Source: Lutibaculum sp963816555 (GTDB taxonomy: Bacteria > Pseudomonadota > Alphaproteobacteria > Rhizobiales > Tepidamorphaceae). From it: a stretch of 64,000 nt of DNA. Both the position numbers and the translations under genes were made by a program. A model generated the notes under the pieces. It ran no database searches. It was not told the DNA's origin and was given only the letters and a program-made list of their open reading frames with translations. Positions 47,481-58,780 of the stretch are shown in pieces. Location: contig CAWFLD010000010.1 in the NCBI GenBank assembly GCA_963816555.1, positions 95,090 to 159,089 of the forward strand, in the 5' to 3' direction. Within the stretch, counting starts at the first letter, position 1; every line of letters begins with the position of its first letter.

Positions 47481-48430
47481 GTGGCGGGTAACCTCCTTCG
47501 GCGGCGCGGCCGCGCGATCCAAATTCCGGCGAAGATGAACAGGCTGCCGCAGAGCTGCAGCGCGGTCAGGTGCTCGCCGAGCACGAGCCAGCCCAGGATG
47601 GCGGCGGCGATGCCCTCGAGGAAGATGACGAGCGAGGAGAAGCTGGCCGGCAGGTGGCCGAGCGCGAAGGCGAGGAGGCCCTGCCCCGCGGAATGGCTGA
47701 CGACGGCGAGCGCCAGCACCGCGGCGAGGCCTTCGAGGCTCGTCGGGAAGAGCCGCGGCTCCGTGGCGAGCGCCAGGACGAGGAGCCCGAGCGCGGTGAC
47801 GAGGCTCGATCCGTAGATCAGCCGGCCCGTCGAGATGCGCGACCGGGCCGGCCGCACCGCCAGGATGTAGGCGCCGAAGAAGCACGCCGTGACGAGGCCG
47901 AACCCGTCGCCGACGAGGTGCTCCGGCGCGAAGCGGTAGCTCGAGCCGAGCAGGAACACCGCGCCGAAGAGGCCGAGCGCCAGGCCGAGCCAGATCTCGC
48001 GGCCGACCTTCTCGCGCAGCACGAGCCAGGAGCCGACGACGACCATGACGGGGGCGAGGGCGGCGAGGAAGGTGGCGTTGGCGACGGTGGTGTTGAGGAT
48101 CGAGAGGTGCCAGAAGGCGAGGTCGCCGACGAAGAACAGCCCGGCCAGCGCGACGAGCGGCGGCACCGCGACGAGGCGGCGCGGCAGGGTCCTGAGCGGC
48201 AGCCCGTCGTCGAGCTGCATCCAGGTGGCCAGCAGCGGCAACGCCAGCGCGACGCGCCAGAAGGCGCTGGCGAACGGCCCGACATCGGCGAAGCGGACGA
48301 AGACCGGCGAGGCGCCCATGGCGATCGCGCCGACGACGACGGCGGCGAAGGCGAGGCCGGCACGCGAGGCGTCGCGCTCCGCCGTGTCCGCTGCCGCCGT
48401 GTCCGCTGCCGCCTGCGTCGCCTCGACCAT
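47477..48430 (-). CDS. EamA/DMT-family transporter
   Basis: 317 residues with ten hydrophobic segments in two EamA repeats. Family motifs include AIAMGASPVFVRFADVGPF, ILNTTVANATFLAALAPVMV in the first repeat and LPASFSSLVIFLEGIAAAIL in the second. It is an inner-membrane exporter or importer of small metabolites; the substrate cannot be told from sequence. ATG 48430 is the first good start. It overlaps the glycerate kinase start by 4 bp, so the two are translated together. Confidence 0.9.
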   Translation of the reverse strand: MVEATQAAADTAAADTAERDASRAGLAFAAVVVGAIAMGASPVFVRFADVGPFASAFWRVALALPLLATWMQLDDGLPLRTLPRRLVAVPPLVALAGLFFVGDLAFWHLSILNTTVANATFLAALAPVMVVVGSWLVLREKVGREIWLGLALGLFGAVFLLGSSYRFAPEHLVGDGFGLVTACFFGAYILAVRPARSRISTGRLIYGSSLVTALGLLVLALATEPRLFPTSLEGLAAVLALAVVSHSAGQGLLAFALGHLPASFSSLVIFLEGIAAAILGWLVLGEHLTALQLCGSLFIFAGIWIARPRRRRRLPAT

Positions 48431-48545
48431 CCGCCTCCTCGCGAGCCCCGCGCGCCCCGCGATTGCCCGGCGCCGCCCGTTGGTCCTATAAGAAGCGCAT
48501 TCGTAGGGCAGCGCGACTGCCCCGTCACGAAGAAATCAAAGCGAC

Positions 48546-49371
48546 ATGCCCATGAGAAAAGACGCGTGTGGAGAGCACGGCGCAGAGGCGCGTCCGGCCG
48601 GCGGGTTCGCGGCCTTCGAGACGATCGGGGGCACGCGGCCGTCGCCCTATCTCCTGCTGTGCGACCACGCGTCGAACGCGTTGCCGCCCGAATACGGCAC
48701 GCTCGGCCTGCCCGACAGCGAGCTGCAGCGCCATATCGGCTACGACATCGGCGCGGCGATGGTCACGCGGCTGCTCGCCGCCAGGCTCGGCTGCCCGGCC
48801 GTGCTCAGCACCTTCTCGCGCCTCCTGATCGACCCGAATCGCGGGGCCGAGGATCCCGACGATCCTGATGCGCCTGTCGGACGGCGCGGTCGTGCCGGGC
48901 AATGCCCGCGCCGACGCGGCGGAGCGGCAGCGGCGCATCGAGCGCTTCCACGCGCCCTACCACCGCGCCGTCGACGCGGCGATCGACGAGGCGGTCGCGG
49001 CGGGGACGCCGCCGGCGCTCGTGTCGATCCACTCCTTCACGCCGGTCTGGCGGGGGGTGCCCCGGCCGTGGCAGGTCGGTATCCTGTGGGACGAGGATCC
49101 GCGCCTGCCGGTGCCGATGATCGAGGCGCTGCGGCAGGATGCCTCGCTGACGGTCGGCGACAACGAGCCCTATGCGGGCAGCCTGAGGGGCGACACGATG
49201 AACGTGCACGGCACGCGGCGCGGCCTCGCCCACGCCCTCGTCGAGCTGCGGCAGGACCTGATCGCCGACGAGACGGGGGCCGCGGCGTGGGCGGAGCGGC
49301 TCGCCGACCTGCTCGACGCTCTTGCGGCGACGCCCGGATTGAACGACATCCGCCAGACGACTGCCGCCTGA
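48546..49371 (+). CDS. N-formylglutamate amidohydrolase (frame break near 48860)
   Basis: About 275 residues after one correction. The first frame carries FETIGGTRPSPYLLLCDHAS, HIGYDIGAAMVTRLLAARLG and FSRLLIDPNRGAEDP; the second resumes ILMRLSDGAVVPGNARAD and continues through FHAPYHRAVDAAIDEA, VSIHSFTPVW and DNEPYAGSLRGDTMNVHGT. One extra C in GATCCCGACG (about 48856-48861) accounts for the break. The conserved His, Asp and Glu sites match zinc-dependent N-formylglutamate deformylase-like enzymes. It is followed by DUF1244 and gapR, a conserved rhizobial order. Confidence 0.85.
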
Positions 49372-49393
49372 GCGGCCAGGGAGACGTGAAGAG

Positions 49394-49688
49394 ATGACCG
49401 ACACCGACACGCACCGAGCTCGAGGCCGCGGCCTTCCGCCGCCTCGTCCAGCACCTGCGCGAGCGCACCGACGTGCAGAACATCGACCTGATGAACCTCG
49501 CCGGCTTCTGCCGCAACTGCCTCTCGAACTGGTACCGGGAGGCGGCCGAGGAGCGCGGCGTCGAGATGACGAAGGAAGAATCGCGCGAGATCGTCTACGG
49601 CATGCCCTACGAGGAGTGGAAGGCGCGCCACCAGACCGAGGCGACGCCCGAGCAGCAGGACAAGCTCAAGGTCTCGCACAGCCACTGA
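49394..49688 (+). CDS. DUF1244 protein (frame break near 49413)
   Basis: About 99 residues after correction. MTDTDTH is read from ATG 49394; the conserved body, TELEAAAFRRLVQHLRERTD, DLMNLAGFCRNCLSNWYREA and MPYEEWKARHQTEA, is in the next frame. Restoring an AC pair in ACGCACCGAG joins them. The CRNC pair and the MPYEEWK motif are diagnostic of DUF1244, a small alphaproteobacterial family of unknown function. It ends LKVSHSH. Located between an N-formylglutamate amidohydrolase and gapR. Confidence 0.87.
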
Positions 49689-49754
49689 GGCCGCCCGAAT
49701 TCCGGCCGGACGCGCTCCGGCCACCCACGACGAAGATCAGGGAAAGACAACGAC

Positions 49755-50009
49755 ATGGTTGAAGACGTCGCCGACAGCGGTGTGGCCTCCGAGGAGCTGA
49801 AGCAGCTCATCGAGCGCATCGAGCGCCTCGAGGAGGAGAAGAAGGGCATCGCCGACGACATCAAGGAGGTCTACGCCGAGGCCAAGGGCCGGGGCTTCGA
49901 CACCAAGGCGATGCGCACGATCATCCGCCTGCGCGCCAAGCCGCCGCAGGAGCGCGAGGAGGAGGAGTCGATCCTCGAGCTCTACAAGCAGGCGCTCGGC
50001 ATGGAGTGA
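49755..50009 (+). CDS. gapR: Nucleoid-associated protein GapR (DUF2312)
   Basis: 84 residues, all helical. ELKQLIERIERLEEEKKGIA and DDIKEVYAEAKGRGFDTKAM, then RTIIRLRAKPPQEREEEESI, are the DUF2312 signature. GapR clamps overtwisted AT-rich DNA, helps topoisomerases ahead of forks and polymerases, and is essential for cell-cycle progression in Caulobacter. Length and motif order are normal. It has its own ribosome site after a 66-bp gap from DUF1244. Confidence 0.94.
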   Translation: MVEDVADSGVASEELKQLIERIERLEEEKKGIADDIKEVYAEAKGRGFDTKAMRTIIRLRAKPPQEREEEESILELYKQALGME

Positions 50010-50095
50010 CGCCGACCGCCGGCGGGGCCACAGTTCGGCCCCACCCGCGCAACACGCTGATCCCGACGGGCCGGACCCGCGGCGGAGGGACTTCA

Positions 50096-52078
50096 ATGAG
50101 ACGCGCCACCACGCTCTTCCTTGCCGCCCTTCTGGCGGGAGCGGCCGCGCAGCCGCTGATGGCCGCGGAGGGCCGCATCCGCGAGGTCACGCTGTCCTCC
50201 GGCGGCCTCGCCGAGATCGTCCGCTCCGCGCCGGCCGGCGACGGCACCATCGCGATCGAGGTGCCGCTCGCCCAGGTCGACGACGTCCTGAAGAGCCTCG
50301 TGGTGCTGGGCGGGGGCCGCGTCCGCGGGCTGAGCCTCGGCGGCCCCTCGGCCGCCGGCGACGTGCTGCGCACGATGCCGTTCTCGTCGGAGGAGATGAA
50401 GAGCCTGCCGCGGCTGCTCGACACGCTGCAGGGCACGCCGGTGAAGGTCGGCGCCGCCGGCCGCGACGTCGTCGGCAAGGTGCTGGGCGTGGTGGCGGTG
50501 CCGGGCGCCGACGGCGCGCAGGACCACGTCCTCACGGTGATGCGCGACGACGGCTCGGCCGAGGCGGTCACGCTCGAGCCGGGCGTCCGCGTCGAGATCC
50601 TCGACGAGGCGGTCCTGAAGAAGCTGCGCGAGGCCGCCGACGCGGTCGGCCGGGCGAAGGCCGACGGCGTGCGCACCCTCCGCCTGCGGCTCGAAGGCGA
50701 GGGAAGGAGCGAGACCGACGGCGGCGAGGTCGATCTCGCCTATGTCGTCGCGGCGCCGATCTGGAAGCTCGCCTACCGCGTCGTCAGCGAGCCGGGCGCG
50801 GGGACCGCGCGGCTGCAGGCCTGGGCGGTGCTCGAGAACGCGACGGGGGAGGACTGGCAGGACGTCCGCCTGACCCTCTCCTCCGGCGCCCCGGTGACGC
50901 TGACCCAGAAGCTGCACCAGCGCTACTGGCGGCAGCGCCACGAGGTGCCGGTCGACGTCGCGGGCTCGCCGCTGCCGCAGGCCGACGCCGGCGCCATGGA
51001 GCGCGATATCGGCCAGGCGCCGCGGATGCAGAAGGCCATGCCCTCCGCCGCGCCGGCGCCGATGGGCGGCCTGATGGCGCCCGAGCGGGCCGAGTTCGCG
51101 ATGGCCGAGCCGCTCGCCGAGGCGGCGTCGAGCGAGGCCGACGTGACCGCGACCTTCACCGTCGCCGAGCCGGTCGACCTCGCGGCCGGCGACACGCTGT
51201 CCGTGCCGCTGATCGACCACGAGGTCGCGGCGAAGCGCGTGTCGCTCTTCCAGCGCGGCGTCTCCGGCCGGCATCCGGTCGCGGCGCTGATGCTGACCAA
51301 CGACACCGACACGAGCCTGCCGCCCGGCATCCTGACGATCTACGACAAGGCGGCCGGCTATGTCGGCGATGCCCAGCTTCTCGGCATGCCGCCGGGCGAG
51401 GAGCGGATGGTCGCCTTCGCGGCGGACCGCAAGGTGGGCATCGACGTCGAGGATCGTCCCGAGCGGCGCGTGGCGAAGGTCAAATTCGTCGACGGCATGC
51501 TGCACGCCGAGACGCGGATCCTCGACCGCACCGTCTACACGATCGACGGCGCGCCCGACGCCGCGCGCACCGTCGTCATCGAGCATCCGCGCCGGCAGGG
51601 CTGGGACTTCTCCTCGGACGCGCTCGTGGCGAGCACGCCGACCCATCACCGTCTTCAGGTGGAGGTCGCGGCCGGCGGCACGGCGCGGGTCGAGGCGGTG
51701 AACGAGATGCGGCAGGACGACGTGCTGGCCCTGACGGATGCCGGCCCGGACCTCGTCCTCTCCTGGGCCTCCGAGGCGGCCGATCCCGAGCTCGCCGGCG
51801 TGCTGCGCGACCTCGCGCAGGCGCGGCGCGACATGGCCGGCGTGCAGCGCGACGTCGAGGACGTCTCGCAGACGCTGCAGCGCATCGCGGGGGAGCAGGA
51901 CCGGATCCGCCGCAACCTCGCCGCGGTGCCCGACGGCAGCGACCTCAAGCGGCGCTACCTGGCGGAGATGGAGCGGCAGGAGGGCCGGATCGACGAGGCG
52001 CAGGGCCGTCGCGCCGACCTCGAGAGCAAGCTGCGCCAGCATCGCGAGCGGGTCGAGGCGATCCTCCGCCGGCTGTGA
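50096..52078 (+). CDS. Exported DUF4139 protein
   Basis: 660 residues from ATG 50096 (GGAGGGA upstream). Signal peptide MRRATTLFLAALLAGAAA with cleavage near LMA-AEG. The DUF4139 region, about 235-560, includes VDLAYVVAAPIWKLAYRVV and NATGEDWQDVRLTLSSGAPV, strands shared with mucoidy-inhibitor-A-like proteins. A Met/Ala/Pro-rich insertion lies at about 305-345. The final 90 residues form a coiled coil (VLRDLAQARRDMAGVQRDVE onward). Probably periplasmic or surface associated; molecular role unknown. Confidence 0.83.
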   Translation: MRRATTLFLAALLAGAAAQPLMAAEGRIREVTLSSGGLAEIVRSAPAGDGTIAIEVPLAQVDDVLKSLVVLGGGRVRGLSLGGPSAAGDVLRTMPFSSEEMKSLPRLLDTLQGTPVKVGAAGRDVVGKVLGVVAVPGADGAQDHVLTVMRDDGSAEAVTLEPGVRVEILDEAVLKKLREAADAVGRAKADGVRTLRLRLEGEGRSETDGGEVDLAYVVAAPIWKLAYRVVSEPGAGTARLQAWAVLENATGEDWQDVRLTLSSGAPVTLTQKLHQRYWRQRHEVPVDVAGSPLPQADAGAMERDIGQAPRMQKAMPSAAPAPMGGLMAPERAEFAMAEPLAEAASSEADVTATFTVAEPVDLAAGDTLSVPLIDHEVAAKRVSLFQRGVSGRHPVAALMLTNDTDTSLPPGILTIYDKAAGYVGDAQLLGMPPGEERMVAFAADRKVGIDVEDRPERRVAKVKFVDGMLHAETRILDRTVYTIDGAPDAARTVVIEHPRRQGWDFSSDALVASTPTHHRLQVEVAAGGTARVEAVNEMRQDDVLALTDAGPDLVLSWASEAADPELAGVLRDLAQARRDMAGVQRDVEDVSQTLQRIAGEQDRIRRNLAAVPDGSDLKRRYLAEMERQEGRIDEAQGRRADLESKLRQHRERVEAILRRL

Positions 52079-52101
52079 GGGCCGCTGCGCGCGCGCCGGC
52101 G

Positions 52102-53529
52102 TCACGCGACCCGGACGACGCTCGACATGCCGCCGATCTGGTGCTCCAGCACGTGGCAGTGGAACATCCAGTCGCCGGGATTGTCGGCGACGAAGGCGAT
52201 CTCGGCCGTCTCGCGCGGCGGGATCAGCACGGTGTCGCGCCACTCGCGCAAGGCCGTCGACGTGCCGTTGCGCGAGATCACCCGGAACGAGTGGCCGTGC
52301 AGGTGCATCGGGTGGTGCCACGCCGTGTCGTTGGCGAGCCGCAGCACGTAGCTGCGGCCGCGCCGCAGCGTCAGGACCGGGTCGAGCACGTGGCCCCGCG
52401 CGGCCACGCCGTTGATCGCCCAGGCGAGCCCCTGGTGCATCATCTCGCGCATGTCGACGCTGCGGCCGTCGAGCATGGCGCTGCCCATCGCCCCCATCAT
52501 GCCGCCGCCGAGCACGATGTCGTGGCGCTCCGCGGCCGCGAGGTCCGGCTCGGGCAGCGGGTTGGGCGCGAGCGCCGCCACCGGCTCCCGCCGCGGCTCG
52601 CGCAGGCGCCCCGGCGCGTAGGCGAGGTCGACGAGGCGGTAGGCGTCGCGCTCGTAGAACGTGTCGATCACCCGGTGGCGGGCGCCCGGCTCGCCGGTCA
52701 TGTCGAGGATCAGGTCGGCGCGCATGGCAGGGCCGAGGACGACGCGGCCGCCCTCCGGCCGATGCGGCGCGACCGGCTGGCCGTCGAGCGCCACGACGGT
52801 CGGATCATGGCCCTCGAAGACGAGCCCCATGATCCGCGCGTTGGCGGCGTTGATCAGGCGCAGCCGGATGCGCTCCCCCGCCCGGACCTCGACGGTCTCG
52901 CGCAGGCGGCCGTTGATCGTGACGGTGTTGCCGATCCGGCCGGCGTGGGCGATGTCCCGCAGGTTGCCGAAATCGTCGCTGATCGAGGCGTCCTCGAGCA
53001 GGCGCCAGTCGTCGAGGATCCAGGTCAGGTCGCGGTCGACGTCGGGCGGGGTCTCCTCCTCGACGATCAGCGCGCCGTAGAGGCCGCGGCCGACCTGGAC
53101 GTCGCTGCGCTGGTGCGGGTGGTACCAGAACGTGCCCGCGTCGGGGCAGGCGAACTCGTAGCGGAAGCCGCCGCCGGCCGGGATCGGAGGCTGCGTCAGG
53201 TGCGGCACGCCGTCCATGTCGTTGGGGATGCGCAGGCCGTGCCAGTGGACCGTGGTGTCCTCGGCGAGCCGGTTCTCGACCGCCACGCGCAGCCGCTCGC
53301 CGCGGCGGACCCTGATCTCCGGGCCCGGCAGGTCGTCGCCGTAGGACCACACCTCCGTCGCGGGGTAGCCGCTGCCGACCATCGGCACGCGCATCTTCCG
53401 CGCGACGAGGCCGACCTCGTGCGCCGAGGGCGCGGCGGCTGCGGAACGGGGGAGGGAGGCGGCGAGGGCCAGGGCGCTGCCGCCCAGGACCAGCGACCGC
53501 CGGTCGACGTCGAGATGGGATCCGGGCAT
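52102..53529 (-). CDS. Multicopper oxidase (Tat-exported, CueO/SufI-like)
   Basis: 475 residues. A twin-arginine signal, DRRSLVLGGSALALAASLP, precedes three cupredoxin domains. All copper motifs are intact: HWHGL (about 94-98), FWYHPHQ (about 136), HHPMHLHGHSF (about 413) and the type-1/type-3 motif FHCHVLEHQIGGM near the C-terminus. The Met-rich GGGMMGAMGSAMLDGRSVDM (about 350-380) resembles the CueO copper-binding insert. It likely oxidises cuprous copper or phenolics in the periplasm. The bufferin operon elsewhere in the window is a second copper-related trait. Confidence 0.92.
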   Translation of the reverse strand: MPGSHLDVDRRSLVLGGSALALAASLPRSAAAAPSAHEVGLVARKMRVPMVGSGYPATEVWSYGDDLPGPEIRVRRGERLRVAVENRLAEDTTVHWHGLRIPNDMDGVPHLTQPPIPAGGGFRYEFACPDAGTFWYHPHQRSDVQVGRGLYGALIVEEETPPDVDRDLTWILDDWRLLEDASISDDFGNLRDIAHAGRIGNTVTINGRLRETVEVRAGERIRLRLINAANARIMGLVFEGHDPTVVALDGQPVAPHRPEGGRVVLGPAMRADLILDMTGEPGARHRVIDTFYERDAYRLVDLAYAPGRLREPRREPVAALAPNPLPEPDLAAAERHDIVLGGGMMGAMGSAMLDGRSVDMREMMHQGLAWAINGVAARGHVLDPVLTLRRGRSYVLRLANDTAWHHPMHLHGHSFRVISRNGTSTALREWRDTVLIPPRETAEIAFVADNPGDWMFHCHVLEHQIGGMSSVVRVA

Positions 53530-53579
53530 GTGCGGCTCGCCCCGCTGGACGGCGTCTGCGAACGCGTCGCGCGCGGTCC

Positions 53580-55163
53580 TCAGTTCGGCAGGTTCGCCGC
53601 CAGCGTCAGCGTCTTCACCGGCACGTGGTTGATCGGCTCGCCCTTGAAGCGGTTCGCGTAGTCGAGCGGCCGGCGCGGCTCGAACCGGTTGTCGACCATG
53701 TGGCCGTCGCGGACGATCAGGCCGGAAAGGTCGTGCTGGTCGGGGTGCTTCATGTCGACGCCGTTGCCGGTCCGCCAGAGCGTGGCGCTCATCGCCACGG
53801 CGTCGACGAGCTCGATCCGCAGGTCCATCGGCACGAGCCGGATGGTCGTCGTCAGCGCGCCGCCCTTGAAGGTGCGGTCGAAGGGCAGGTTGCGGCCGGC
53901 GCGCTCGCCGGTCGGGGCCAGCGCCGTCACGATGTTCGGCTCGATGACGCCCGGCTTGACCGCGGGCGCCGCGGCGGCAACGAGCGGCCGCGACGGCGGC
54001 ATGATGCCGGCGACCACCACCGGATCGGGCGCCGGGGGCACGGGCGGCAGCGGCACGTCGAGCCGCGCCTGCTGGGCGGCCGGCTCGGGCTCCTGCGCGG
54101 CGTCGAGCGCGGCGATCGCCGTCGGCTTGGCGTCGGGCGTCGGCACGTCGGCGTTCGAGGCGAGCACGGCGTTGATGTCGTCGTTTGCGGCGATCTGCGG
54201 CCGGGCCGGCGGCAGCGGCGCCTCGAGGGCGGCCACCTGCACGGGCTTGGGCTCCGGGGCCGCCTCGGGCGCGGCCGGCGCCGCGGTTGCGACGGCGGTC
54301 TCCGGCTCGGCGGCCGGCGCCTTGCCGTTCGCCTCCTGCTCCTCGTCGCCCTCGCCGCCGTTGAACAGCGCGGCGAAGAAGTTCTTGCCGCCCTGCGGCC
54401 GCACCGCGCGCGAGGGATCGTCGGCGTTGGCGGACTGGCCGCCGCCGCCCAGGCCGAGCGAGGCGAGCAGGGTGCGCGAGCCGGAGGATGAGCCGGTCGA
54501 CTGGCCGCTCTTGCGGCGCTCCGCCTCGGCGAGGGCGATCTGGTAGCCCTCGAGCGGCTTGCCGTCGGCGGGAATGTGCAGCGTCTTGCCGTCCGGGAAG
54601 ATCCGCGCGAGCTGGGTGCGCGACATGCGCGGCCAGTGGCGCACGCTGCCGGTGTCGAGATGCACGAAGGGCGAGCCGGAGGTCGGATAGAAGCCGACGC
54701 CGCCGACCTGCATCCTCAGCGCGGTGGCGCGCAGCGTGGCGAGCTTGACGTCGGGCAGGTAGAAGTCGGTCGCCTTGCCCAGCATGTGCTGGCTGTACTT
54801 GGCGACGCCGGAGGTGTTGGCGCGCAGGGCGGCATTGGTGACGGGGGAGCGGTAGCCGGACAGGACGTGGATCGCATCGTGCGAGCCGGTCTTCTTGTGG
54901 ACCTCCCAGAGCAGGTCGACCAGCTTGGGGTCCATCGTCGTGGCTTCGTTGCGCCGCCAGTCGCGCAGGATGTAGTTGATCTTCTTCATGGCCGAGGGGA
55001 TGTACCGGCCGTTGTGCTTGTACGTGACGGTCAGCGTCTCGCCGGTATGCATCTGCATGAAGGTCAGCGTGCGGTCCTCGGCGGCCGCGGGACGAGCGAA
55101 GGCTCCGACTGTACCCAGCAGGATCGCCAGTCCGCACAAGGCGGTCGAGAGACGCGTCGGCAA
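53580..55163 (-). CDS. DUF882/MepK-like murein endopeptidase with long Pro/Ala tail
   Basis: 527 residues from a TTG start (55163) preceded by GGGGGAATACGAAT. Signal peptide MPTRLSTALCGLAILLGTVG. The M15-like DUF882 domain (about 30-190) shows HVLSGYRSPVTNAAL, SQHMLGKATDFYLPDV and FVHLDTGSVRHWPR, which supply the zinc-ligating His, Asp and His. These act on peptidoglycan crosslinks. A low-complexity Ala/Pro/Glu linker (about 215-430) connects to a small unassigned C-terminal domain. It shares its strand with the L,D-transpeptidase gene upstream; together they suit 3-3 crosslink remodelling. Confidence 0.86.
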   Translation of the reverse strand: MPTRLSTALCGLAILLGTVGAFARPAAAEDRTLTFMQMHTGETLTVTYKHNGRYIPSAMKKINYILRDWRRNEATTMDPKLVDLLWEVHKKTGSHDAIHVLSGYRSPVTNAALRANTSGVAKYSQHMLGKATDFYLPDVKLATLRATALRMQVGGVGFYPTSGSPFVHLDTGSVRHWPRMSRTQLARIFPDGKTLHIPADGKPLEGYQIALAEAERRKSGQSTGSSSGSRTLLASLGLGGGGQSANADDPSRAVRPQGGKNFFAALFNGGEGDEEQEANGKAPAAEPETAVATAAPAAPEAAPEPKPVQVAALEAPLPPARPQIAANDDINAVLASNADVPTPDAKPTAIAALDAAQEPEPAAQQARLDVPLPPVPPAPDPVVVAGIMPPSRPLVAAAAPAVKPGVIEPNIVTALAPTGERAGRNLPFDRTFKGGALTTTIRLVPMDLRIELVDAVAMSATLWRTGNGVDMKHPDQHDLSGLIVRDGHMVDNRFEPRRPLDYANRFKGEPINHVPVKTLTLAANLPN

Positions 55164-55351
55164 ATTCGTATTCCCCCGTTTGCCGGCCCGGCCGTAACCG
55201 GCCGGAGCTGGATCAGTCCGGCGACCCCCGCTAACGCGTTTGCCGGACTTCCAGCGATATTTCGCCCGGAATGGTTAAGGCTGTGTTGCCTCAGGAAAGC
55301 GAAACATCACGGCGGCAATGTGACCCGAATCACGCGCGCAAGACAAGACGG

Positions 55352-57010
55352 TCAGCCTGCGACACCGAGCAGCTGCTTCATCTTCGCGTCGTAGCCGTAG
55401 ATGTCGCTCCAGCGCCGCAGCGAGCCGTCCTTTTCCGCCCAGACCGTGAAGTAGGCGAGGTGGACCGGCACGTGCCTCTTCATCGGGTAGGCGCCGTTCG
55501 CGCCGCCGCCGATCAGGCGCTTGATCTTCTCCCCGTCGAGGTTCGATTCCTCGGAGAGCAGGGCGTCGGCGAAGTGGACGGGATCGTCGACGCGGACGCA
55601 GCCGTGGCTCAGCGCCCGCTGCGACCGGGAGAACAGGCTGCGCGACGGGGTGTCGTGCAGGTAGACCGAGTGCTTGTTGGGGAACATGAACTTCACGCGG
55701 CCGAGGGCGTTCGCGTCGCCCGGCGGCTGGCGGAAGCGGAAGGGCATGTTGTTGGGGTCGACGCTCGACCAGTCGACGCTCATCGGGTCGATGAGCTGCG
55801 CCTTGCCGCCGCCCGTGTAGAGGACCTGGATGCCTTCCTTGTAGAAGTAGTCCGGGTTCTGGCGGATGTGCGGCATCATCTCCTTCACGGCGATGGAGCG
55901 CGGCACGTTCCAGTACGGGTTGACGTCGACATACTCGATCTCGTCGCTGAAGACCGGCGTGCGGTTGGTCTCCTTGCCGACGATGACGCGCGTCTCGAAG
56001 GTGGTCTTGCCGTCCTCCACCACGCGCGCCTTGAACTCCGGGATGTTGACGAAGACGTGGTGCCGCCCGAGCTCGCGCGGCAGCCAGCGCCAGCGCTCCA
56101 TGTTGACGACGATGTCGGCCGCGGTGACGGAGGCGGGCGCGTTCAGCATCTCCCGGGTGCGCGGGCCGACGATGCCGTCGACCGTCATGCCGTGCTCCTT
56201 CTGGAAGTCGCGCACGGCGGCCGCCAGCTCGGGCTCGAACACGGTCTCGTCGGCGTCGGGCCTCGCCGGCACGTCCAGCCGCTCGCGCAGGAGCGGCACG
56301 TCGGGATCGCGCATGCCGAGGCGCAGCGTCTGGCCCGGCGGGATCGTCTTCATCGGCTCGACCGAGCCCGTGTACTCGCGCAGCTCGTGCAGCCGCTGCC
56401 GCAGCGCCTGGAACTCCGGGTTCTGCGGGTTCTGCGCGTCGAGCACCGCCACGGGATCCGCCGCCGCGGCGATCCGCTTCAGGAAGTCGCCGCCGTCGAA
56501 GGGATCCGGCGTGGCGGAGACGAGGTCGCCGAGGGCGGACGGCGAGATGCGCCCCTGGCGGGCCTCGCGCGCGAAGCGCAGCGCCTTGAGCGTGAGATCG
56601 ACCTCGCCGTCGGCGCGCTCTTCGTCGCTGGCCGTCGACAGCGGCGGCCGCACGGCGAAGGCGGAGGCGTCGAGGCCGTCATCGCCGGCCTCGGAAAGCC
56701 GCCTGGCGACCGCCCGGCCATTCGAGGTGAAGCCGTATTCGTTGAGCCACAGCGGCGCGAAGTCGCGGGCGGCGTAGAACGCCTTCGCCGCCGCGGCGTC
56801 GCCGCGCAGCTTCTTGTCCGTCTGCGAGGCGAGCTCCGACAGCCGCGCCTCGACGAGCGAGGCCAGCGGCCCGGCGGCCTTCGCCGCGGCGTCGGCCGGC
56901 GCGGGGCTGCGCTCCATGGCCGCGGTCCCGCCGGCGCCCTGCGCCACGGCGGACGTGGCGCCGAGGAGGCTCGCGACGAGAGCTGCGATGATGGGATGGG
57001 CGCGGGTCAT
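55352..57010 (-). CDS. L,D-transpeptidase, YcbB/LdtD type
   Basis: 552 residues from ATG 57010. Signal peptide MTRAHPIIAALVASLLGATS. An N-terminal scaffold domain is followed by a peptidoglycan-binding helix bundle (AAVRDFQKEHGMTVDGIVGP, about 270-290) and the YkuD domain: EYVDVNPYWNVPRSIAVKEM, SVYLHDTPSRSLFSRSQRAL and the catalytic SHGCVRVDDP with its Cys (about 480). It forms 3-3 crosslinks in peptidoglycan. It is separated from the DUF882 gene by 188 bp and from the regulator upstream by 84 bp, all on one strand. Confidence 0.92.
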   Translation of the reverse strand: MTRAHPIIAALVASLLGATSAVAQGAGGTAAMERSPAPADAAAKAAGPLASLVEARLSELASQTDKKLRGDAAAAKAFYAARDFAPLWLNEYGFTSNGRAVARRLSEAGDDGLDASAFAVRPPLSTASDEERADGEVDLTLKALRFAREARQGRISPSALGDLVSATPDPFDGGDFLKRIAAAADPVAVLDAQNPQNPEFQALRQRLHELREYTGSVEPMKTIPPGQTLRLGMRDPDVPLLRERLDVPARPDADETVFEPELAAAVRDFQKEHGMTVDGIVGPRTREMLNAPASVTAADIVVNMERWRWLPRELGRHHVFVNIPEFKARVVEDGKTTFETRVIVGKETNRTPVFSDEIEYVDVNPYWNVPRSIAVKEMMPHIRQNPDYFYKEGIQVLYTGGGKAQLIDPMSVDWSSVDPNNMPFRFRQPPGDANALGRVKFMFPNKHSVYLHDTPSRSLFSRSQRALSHGCVRVDDPVHFADALLSEESNLDGEKIKRLIGGGANGAYPMKRHVPVHLAYFTVWAEKDGSLRRWSDIYGYDAKMKQLLGVAG

Positions 57011-57094
57011 TCGAATTGTCTCTTGCGATGGTCGTCGAACATGCAGCAGTCGCGCCGGCCACCCAAGGGGCCCCGGGGCCACACCACGGAAAGT

Positions 57095-58573
<1,479 letters not shown>

Positions 58574-58780
58574 CAATAACCCCGTCCACGCGCATGCCGC
58601 GGTTGTCGCGACACGTCGGCGTGCCCACATCCTTCGACCGGACGGGTAAAGGTCTTCTTAAGCAATTCCGACACGGACGGCCCGATGGCCGATATGGCGA
58701 ACGGATCCGTCGCGTTCGCGTTCTTGCCGGCAGTTGCGGGAAGACGATCTCGAGCACTTGAACAGCGGATATCCAAACTC